From: Flavobacteriales bacterium
GTDB lineage: Bacteria > Bacteroidota > Bacteroidia > Flavobacteriales_E > Vicingaceae
Reading direction: 5' to 3'
DNA: 9,192 nucleotides
Assembly: GCA_029262915.1 (NCBI GenBank)
Contig: JAJCYN010000382.1
Location: forward strand, 1 to 9,192
In this document: positions 5,111-9,192 of the stretch, one piece after another
Numbering within the stretch: the stretch's first letter is position 1
How the letters are laid out: each line of letters opens with the position of its first letter
Program-made: the position numbers and the translations under genes
Notes under the pieces: model-generated
Seen by the model: the letters and a program-made list of their open reading frames with translations, nothing else
Told to the model about the DNA's origin: nothing
Databases searched by the model: none

Positions 5111-6430
5111 ATGTTTAAAAAAATCATATCTAGCAAACACTTGCAATCTTTTATTGAGCAGGCAGGAACATCTGGTTTTGCCGTTTTATCATTTATAATA
5201 TTAGCCAGGATTTTATCCAAAGAAGATTTTGGGCAATGGGCACTTTATCTCACACTACTAACATTTGTTGATATGATAAAATCAGGAATTGTTAAAACAG
5301 CTTTAATTAAATATTCCAGTGGTTGTGATCAAAAAGAAAAGAAAGAACTCATTGGTAGCAGTTGGTTTCTTAATCTTTCGACTGTTCTTATTATTTCTGT
5401 ATGTTGCTATGCTATCTATTACCTCAACATCTTTAAACTAGGAGGGGTTCTGTTATTTCTTTTATTCTACCCTCTTTACGCAATTCTTTCTATGCCGTTT
5501 TTCTACTTTTTATGGAATCATCAAGTATTACTTGAATTCAAAAAAATAACCATTCTTAGAATGTTCAATGCTCTAGGATTTTTATTGGTTTGTGTTTCCT
5601 CCATATTCATTACAATTAATCTTCAACAATTAATTACAATGCACGTTGTAGTTTTTACAACATCAAGTGTATTGGCTATTTTCTGGGGGAATACAGGCTA
5701 TTCTCATCTGTTTAAAACGACAAAATCAACCCTCAAAAAGATCATCACATTTGCCAAATATCATATGCTTGCTTTTTTAGGATCTAACCTATTAAAAAGT
5801 TCGGATGTATTTATAATAGGAGCATTTTTAGGTCCAGTAGCAATTGCGATATACAGTGTTCCTTTAAGATTGGTTGAATTAATAGAAGCTCCATTAAAAA
5901 GTGCGATATCCGTTGCTTTCCCTGTTTTATCAGCTTATGATAACAACAAAAATAAAAGAGCATTAAAACACACTTTAGAGAAGTACATAGGGGTACTAAC
6001 ATTGTTATACATTCCTTTTATGGCATTTCTTTATTTCCTTTCCAAACCATTAGTGCTGTTAATTGGAGGAGAAAAATACATAGATGCTGTTTTCATTTTT
6101 CAACTATTTTTAATTTATGGACTATTCCTTCCTTTTGATAGATTAACAGGAATTACGTTGGATGCCATCGGATTGCCTAAACTAAATTTTTATAAAGTAG
6201 TAATTATGGCTGCAGTAAATATTGCTGGAGACATTATCGTCATCTACTATTTCAAAAGTCTTGAATTAGTTGCTCTTGTAACGGTTGCCAATGTTTTATC
6301 AGGAATGATAATAGGATACTTATTCTTAAAAAGAGAAATCAATCTTAGCCTTAAATCCATTTTTAAAAATGGGTTCAACACCATTGTAAATTATTTTAAA
6401 AAAAAAGAATTAAATAAACAATTTAACTAA
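5111..6430 (+). CDS. Polysaccharide flippase, Wzx-type (MOP superfamily)
   Basis: The 439-aa polytopic inner-membrane protein has roughly 12 hydrophobic segments spread over its length, typical in size for the MOP exporter superfamily (polysaccharide synthase / Wzx). The N-terminal signature is family-like: SKHLQSFIEQAGTSGFAVLSFIILARILSKEDFGQWAL, with LARILSKEDFG being the characteristic loop after helix 1. A second-half repeat begins near FLGSNLLKSSDVFIIGAFLGPVAIAIYSVPLRLVE. Such proteins flip undecaprenyl-linked sugar repeat units, or related lipid-linked glycans, to the periplasmic face. The exact substrate cannot be read. It is 10 nt upstream of a methyltransferase on the same strand, and a glycosyltransferase follows beyond the HigBA cassette, so it belongs to a surface-glycan cluster. 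The C-terminus is lysine-rich and cytoplasmic-looking. Confidence 0.88.
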   Translation: MFKKIISSKHLQSFIEQAGTSGFAVLSFIILARILSKEDFGQWALYLTLLTFVDMIKSGIVKTALIKYSSGCDQKEKKELIGSSWFLNLSTVLIISVCCYAIYYLNIFKLGGVLLFLLFYPLYAILSMPFFYFLWNHQVLLEFKKITILRMFNALGFLLVCVSSIFITINLQQLITMHVVVFTTSSVLAIFWGNTGYSHLFKTTKSTLKKIITFAKYHMLAFLGSNLLKSSDVFIIGAFLGPVAIAIYSVPLRLVELIEAPLKSAISVAFPVLSAYDNNKNKRALKHTLEKYIGVLTLLYIPFMAFLYFLSKPLVLLIGGEKYIDAVFIFQLFLIYGLFLPFDRLTGITLDAIGLPKLNFYKVVIMAAVNIAGDIIVIYYFKSLELVALVTVANVLSGMIIGYLFLKREINLSLKSIFKNGFNTIVNYFKKKELNKQFN

Positions 6431-6440
6431 TCCTAACATT

Positions 6441-7178
6441 ATGAAAGTAAGCAACCCAAAATCTAGAAACCACATAAAAGTACCTGCCAGCTACTCTGTT
6501 TTAGAAGTTGGTGGAGGTCATAATCCACATAAAAGATCGAATGTAATTGTCGATAAATTTGTTGATTCCAACTATCATCGCTCTGGTGATGTTAAAGTGT
6601 ATCGCAATCAGAAATTTGTTCAGGCAGATGGTGAAAATTTACCGTTTAAGGATAATGAATTTGATTATGTAATTTGTAACCAAGTACTTGAACACGTAGA
6701 AAATCCTACAAAATTTTTAAATGAACAAGCTCGAGTTGCTAAAAAAGGATACATTGAAGTACCCAGCTTAATAGGGGAATATTTACATCCTAAAGAATCT
6801 CACCGATGGTTAATTTTAGAAATAGATTCCAAACTAATTTTAATGGATAAGGATAAGGTTGGATTTAAACCCACTCACGATTTAGGTGATATTTTCTTAC
6901 ACTATATGCCCAAACATTCCATAGGATATAAAATTATGCAATACACCCACGGAAACATTCACACCATTAGATATGAATGGGAAGGGAGTATTGAGGTTAT
7001 TGTTAATCCTACTGAAGAGAAATACTCAAAATACTTTCGGGGCAACTGGGATATCAACGAAATGGAAAAATTCTTACCTAAAAGAAGTTTAACGTGTGAA
7101 TTATGGAGTTCCATTTGTGCATTTTCTTACATTATAAAAAGCGTTATAAAATCGAGGTTATTTGCAAAGTTGATTTGA
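6441..7178 (+). CDS. SAM-dependent methyltransferase (class I, glycan cluster)
   Basis: The 245-aa product has a Rossmann-type methyltransferase core. Motif I is SVLEVGGGHNPH (19-30), D38 ends the second strand, ADGENLPFKDNEFDYV (62-77) is the motif II region, and ICNQVLEHVENP (78-89) is the typical Methyltransf_11 helix start. The C-terminal half (LHPKESHRWLILEID and later) is less conserved and probably binds the substrate. In this setting it may methylate a sugar residue or the growing end of a glycan, but a lipid or small-molecule substrate cannot be excluded. It starts 10 nt after the flippase stop and is very likely co-transcribed with it. Its 3' end is only 5 nt from the convergent HigA gene, with no terminator visible between them. 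Confidence 0.85.
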   Translation: MKVSNPKSRNHIKVPASYSVLEVGGGHNPHKRSNVIVDKFVDSNYHRSGDVKVYRNQKFVQADGENLPFKDNEFDYVICNQVLEHVENPTKFLNEQARVAKKGYIEVPSLIGEYLHPKESHRWLILEIDSKLILMDKDKVGFKPTHDLGDIFLHYMPKHSIGYKIMQYTHGNIHTIRYEWEGSIEVIVNPTEEKYSKYFRGNWDINEMEKFLPKRSLTCELWSSICAFSYIIKSVIKSRLFAKLI

Positions 7179-7183
7179 TTCGC

Positions 7184-7534
7184 TTATGCCAATAAAGATT
7201 CTGCTGGAACACCAAGTTTTTGATATAAGTTTCGCATCATATTTACTGTTAGTTTTCTCTTACCACTCAAGATTTCAGAGACTCTACTTCTTGTTCCTAA
7301 GAAAGGAATCAAGTCTGTTCTCTTCAATCCTTGTTGTTCCATTCTGAACTTAATAGCTTCTATTGGGTCTGGAGCTTCAATGTGATAATACTTATCCTCA
7401 TAAGCACTTACTAACATAACCAGTAGTTCTAATTCATCAAATTCTTTTGTGTTTTGTTTCGCATCGAAAAGCTCATCAATACGTTCCATAGCTTCATTGT
7501 GTTGCTTCTCAGTTTTAATAATTGTTGCTTTCAT
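7184..7534 (-). CDS. higA: HigA-type antitoxin (HTH)
   Basis: The 116-aa product is of the COG5499 type. The N-terminal part, KTEKQHNEAMERIDELFDAK, and the linker ELELLVMLVSAYEDKYYHIEAPDPIEAI are characteristic of HigA antitoxins of Gram-negative bacteria. An XRE-like helix-turn-helix follows at about 57-112, with FLGTRSRVSEILSGKRKLTVNMM as the recognition region. It should neutralise HigB and repress the operon through the palindrome upstream of higB. It is downstream of the toxin gene, the usual HigBA order, but separated from it by an unusual 72-nt gap. It appears intact. Confidence 0.92.
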   Translation of the reverse strand: MKATIIKTEKQHNEAMERIDELFDAKQNTKEFDELELLVMLVSAYEDKYYHIEAPDPIEAIKFRMEQQGLKRTDLIPFLGTRSRVSEILSGKRKLTVNMMRNLYQKLGVPAESLLA

Positions 7535-7606
7535 TTGGACTATTTTAAGTTATCAGGATTCTGTTCTCCTCAGTAGGAATCTCACGTCCTACCTTCGTGT
7601 TAATTT
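7535..7606 (-). other. 72-nt spacer with hairpins between toxin and antitoxin
   Basis: The spacer holds a perfect 6-bp hairpin, GTAGGA (7573-7578) with TCCTAC (7587-7592), loop 8 nt. A competing inverted repeat, GATTC (7557-7561) with GAATC (7577-7581), shares part of it. HigB and HigA genes normally lie within a few to about 20 nt, so this may be an inserted small repeat. It contains no separate promoter that I can recognise. Confidence 0.4.
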
Positions 7607-7906
7607 CTATATTGTTGTTGCATCTATTTTATCATATTGTTTATGAGTTCCTATAAATCTTATCTTCACTATATGTGCTTCATAATTTATCGCTACTATT
7701 AAACGATACTTATTACCGCAGATATTAAAGACCATTCTATTGTTTCCAACTACACTGGCATTTCCATACTTTGCCTTTATCTCATTTGGGTTCTTCCATT
7801 CTGCACTATTTGCTTCTGAATACCACGCCTTCAATTGTTCTTCTGAATCTTTATACGTAGGTGTTTCCCAAAAGTCTTTTAGTTTTTTTCTTGATATTAC
7901 CCACAT
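7607..7906 (-). CDS. higB: HigB-type toxin (mRNA interferase)
   Basis: The 99-aa protein matches the HigB toxin family with full-length features: start MWVISRKKLKDFWE, then SEEQLKAWYSEANSAEWKNPNEIKAKYGNASVV, core NNRMVFNICGNKYRLIVAINYEAHIVKIRFIGTHKQYDKI. HigB toxins are RelE-fold ribosome-dependent ribonucleases that cut mRNA; here that is family knowledge. It is the promoter-proximal gene of HigBA, on the strand opposite to the glycan genes that flank it. The start is at 7906, about 16 nt downstream of the predicted transcription start. It appears intact, so the module is probably active. Confidence 0.93.
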   Translation of the reverse strand: MWVISRKKLKDFWETPTYKDSEEQLKAWYSEANSAEWKNPNEIKAKYGNASVVGNNRMVFNICGNKYRLIVAINYEAHIVKIRFIGTHKQYDKIDATTI

Positions 7907-7927
7907 AGTTATTTCTTGTTAACGGTG

Positions 7928-7970
7928 TAAATATACGACTTATTTTAAAATGTTCCCAAGCTGGGAACAT
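7928..7970 (-). promoter_or_regulatory. HigBA promoter with overlapping palindromic operator
   Basis: On the minus strand TTG (7959-7957), 21 nt and TATATTTA (7935-7928) approximate the Bacteroidota promoter. The TTG lies within a perfect inverted repeat, ATGTTCCCA (7950-7958) with TGGGAACAT (7962-7970) around 3 nt. Such an operator over the upstream promoter element fits autorepression by HigA. Confidence 0.7.
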
Positions 7971-8234
7971 ATAATTTGATAGGAAGTCCACAGTGGGGTC
8001 GAAATTACGTCTAGGGAGTACCTTTCCAAAGGAATAATAGTCTGCCCACAAAAATCTGTTTTTAGGTGCCATTTTGAATGTGACACAAATTCCCAAGATG
8101 GGATTTCGCTTCCCAAAACGAACTCCGTTTTTATTCACACATTATCATTTTATCAATAAAAATAACGCTTCCAGAGGTTTTAAAACAGGTGGCATATAAT
8201 TGGTTTATACCTAATCAACTAAAAAAACCTAATT
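7971..8234. other. Intergenic region before the glycosyltransferase gene
   Basis: No supported gene. It holds a second TCCCA-AGA-TGGGA inverted repeat (8091-8103), a half-site TCCCA (8111-8115), and a small AT-rich hairpin AAAACG/CGTTTT (8115-8131). TATAATTGG at about 8195-8203 may be part of a promoter for the next gene, but I cannot place one firmly. Confidence 0.5.
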
Positions 8235-9158
8235 ATGACAACTTGGAAAATGAACGAGAATCTTCCTCTGATAAGCATTATCACCATCAATTATAATGAT
8301 CCAAAAGTTACGTGCGATTTAATAGCTTCCATTAAAAAGAACGAATACCCTAATTATGAAATATTAGTTATAGATAACGATTCCAAAAAAGGAGACCCAC
8401 TAATAATTAAAGAGAAGTATCCTGAAGTGAAATTATTTCTAAGTCCTATAAATTTAGGTTTTGCTGGCGGAAATAATTTCGGAATTAAGCGTGCCAAGGG
8501 AGAGTTCATTTTTTTATTAAATAATGATACTGTTATTCTTCCAAACACAATTGGTTTATTAATCCAACAATTAAAAAACGATTCAACAATAGGTGCAGTA
8601 AGTCCTAAGATTAAATATTATTACAACCCTAATATTATTCAATACGCAGGTTCTACTCCTATCAGTCATTTAACCTTAAGAAACAGGCACATTGGTAATC
8701 GCCAAGTTGATAAAGGACAACACGATTTAGAAAGAGATACCAATTACGCACACGGTGCTGCTATGATGGTTTCAAAAAAAGTAGTTGATATTATTGGTCC
8801 GATGGCCGAAAGCTACTTTCTATATTATGAAGAGCTCGATTGGTGTGAAAAGATTAAAAAAGCAGGGTTTAGAATCCGATACATCCCCACTTCGGTAGTT
8901 TACCATAAAGAATCTATGAGTATTGGAAAAGACAGTGTTATAAAAACATACTACATCACACGAAACAGGTTTTTATACGCCAGACGAAATATTAAGGGGT
9001 GGAAATTTTTTATCAGTATGCTTTATATGGCATTCATATCCATCCCAAAAAACACCATCAGTAACCTACAAAATTTTCAAAAAATCAAAGCCTACTATAG
9101 CGGGTTGATATGGAATTTAAGTAATGGAAAATTATTCACTAAACCTTTTGAATTATGA
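8235..9158 (+). CDS. Family 2 glycosyltransferase (rhamnosyltransferase-like)
   Basis: The 307-aa GT-A glycosyltransferase resembles COG1216. The N-terminal strand is PLISIITINYND (11-22), then YEILVIDNDS (41-50), the nucleotide-binding NLGFAGGNNFGI (73-84), the acidic LLNNDT (94-99) in place of a DxD motif, YAHGAAMMVS (171-180), and the acceptor and catalytic region FLYYEELDWCEKIKKAGF (195-212) with H224 of VVYHKES. A hydrophobic C-terminal segment (FISMLYMAFISI) suggests membrane association. It probably adds a nucleotide-activated sugar, possibly rhamnose, to a lipid-linked glycan; donor and acceptor are not readable. The chosen start is the first ATG; Met6 at 8250 is an alternative. It overlaps the next gene by 4 nt (ATGA), so the cluster continues beyond the window. 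Confidence 0.9.
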   Translation: MTTWKMNENLPLISIITINYNDPKVTCDLIASIKKNEYPNYEILVIDNDSKKGDPLIIKEKYPEVKLFLSPINLGFAGGNNFGIKRAKGEFIFLLNNDTVILPNTIGLLIQQLKNDSTIGAVSPKIKYYYNPNIIQYAGSTPISHLTLRNRHIGNRQVDKGQHDLERDTNYAHGAAMMVSKKVVDIIGPMAESYFLYYEELDWCEKIKKAGFRIRYIPTSVVYHKESMSIGKDSVIKTYYITRNRFLYARRNIKGWKFFISMLYMAFISIPKNTISNLQNFQKIKAYYSGLIWNLSNGKLFTKPFEL

Positions 9159-9192
9159 TAATATTACAAATCTTCATCCTTATAATTACTAC
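9155..9192 (+). CDS. Start of the next glycan-cluster gene (partial)
   Basis: The ATG at 9155-9157 overlaps the glycosyltransferase stop as ATGA. The 12 readable codons give MIILQIFILIIT, a hydrophobic start such as an N-terminal membrane segment of another glycosyltransferase or a membrane protein. The window ends here, so the family cannot be named. Confidence 0.55.
   Translation, partial: MIILQIFILIIT

Noticed and set aside
5811..6002. Antisense open frame inside the flippase gene, and similar short frames inside higA, higB, XRE and glycosyltransferase genes
   Set aside because: They lie wholly within or against well-supported genes and show no family features.
8115..8131. AAAACG/CGTTTT hairpin with a short T run as a terminator
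   Set aside because: The stem is short and AT-rich, there is no gene ending upstream on the plus strand, and the T run is only five bases.
7851..8138. A 95-codon open frame on the minus strand upstream of higB
   Set aside because: It overlaps the higB start and runs through its promoter and operator. Its product resembles no family and has no coding-like composition, so I treat it as chance.
1..9192. CRISPR array, integrase or transposase genes
   Set aside because: No regularly spaced direct repeats and no integrase or transposase signature is present in any frame I read.

Overview
The window looks like an accessory stretch of a Flavobacteriia (Bacteroidota) chromosome. It is AT-rich and lacks clear Shine-Dalgarno sequences. 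Two promoters fit the Bacteroidota form (TTG, about 20 nt, TAnnTTTG), and one intergenic repeat is of a type I recall as widespread in Bacteroidota. The genus cannot be read from the sequence.

Layout. (1) 1-230: tRNA-Gly(GCC) and tRNA-Leu(TAA), closed by a strong intrinsic terminator. (2) 230-612: no gene, only a weak tRNA-like fragment. (3) 613-2320: two convergent genes for small exported proteins, one with WG-type repeats and one unrecognised. (4) 2320-2484: intergenic DNA with two palindromic elements. (5) 2485-4837, minus strand: a HaeIII-type restriction-modification operon in decay. The order is XRE controller, 46-codon N-terminal stub of a C5 cytosine methyltransferase, 77-aa unknown protein, 168-aa nuclease-like protein, an inserted Bacteroidota repeat, and a HaeIII-like endonuclease gene that has lost its start codon. 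(6) 5111-7178, plus strand: a Wzx-type flippase and a SAM methyltransferase of a surface-polysaccharide cluster. (7) 7184-7970, minus strand: a HigBA toxin-antitoxin module with a palindromic operator. (8) 8235-9192, plus strand: a GT2 glycosyltransferase and the first codons of a translationally coupled next gene.

How it fits together. The flippase, methyltransferase and glycosyltransferase read as one polysaccharide export and assembly cluster interrupted by the opposite-strand HigBA cassette. The restriction-modification remnant sits at the cluster's upstream edge. Its methyltransferase has lost almost everything after SAM-binding motif I. Its endonuclease has in-frame, family-typical sequence upstream of the first usable start, and an intergenic repeat lies exactly between it and the preceding gene. 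The most economical reading is a formerly complete HaeIII-like system in which both halves are disabled, while the controller and two accessory ORFs remain open.

The points most worth following are the dead restriction-modification locus with its two uncharacterised companion ORFs, a tRNA-Gly in which the near-universal G19-C56 tertiary pair appears as A19-U56, and a TCCCA-N3-TGGGA motif found at the HigBA promoter and twice elsewhere.
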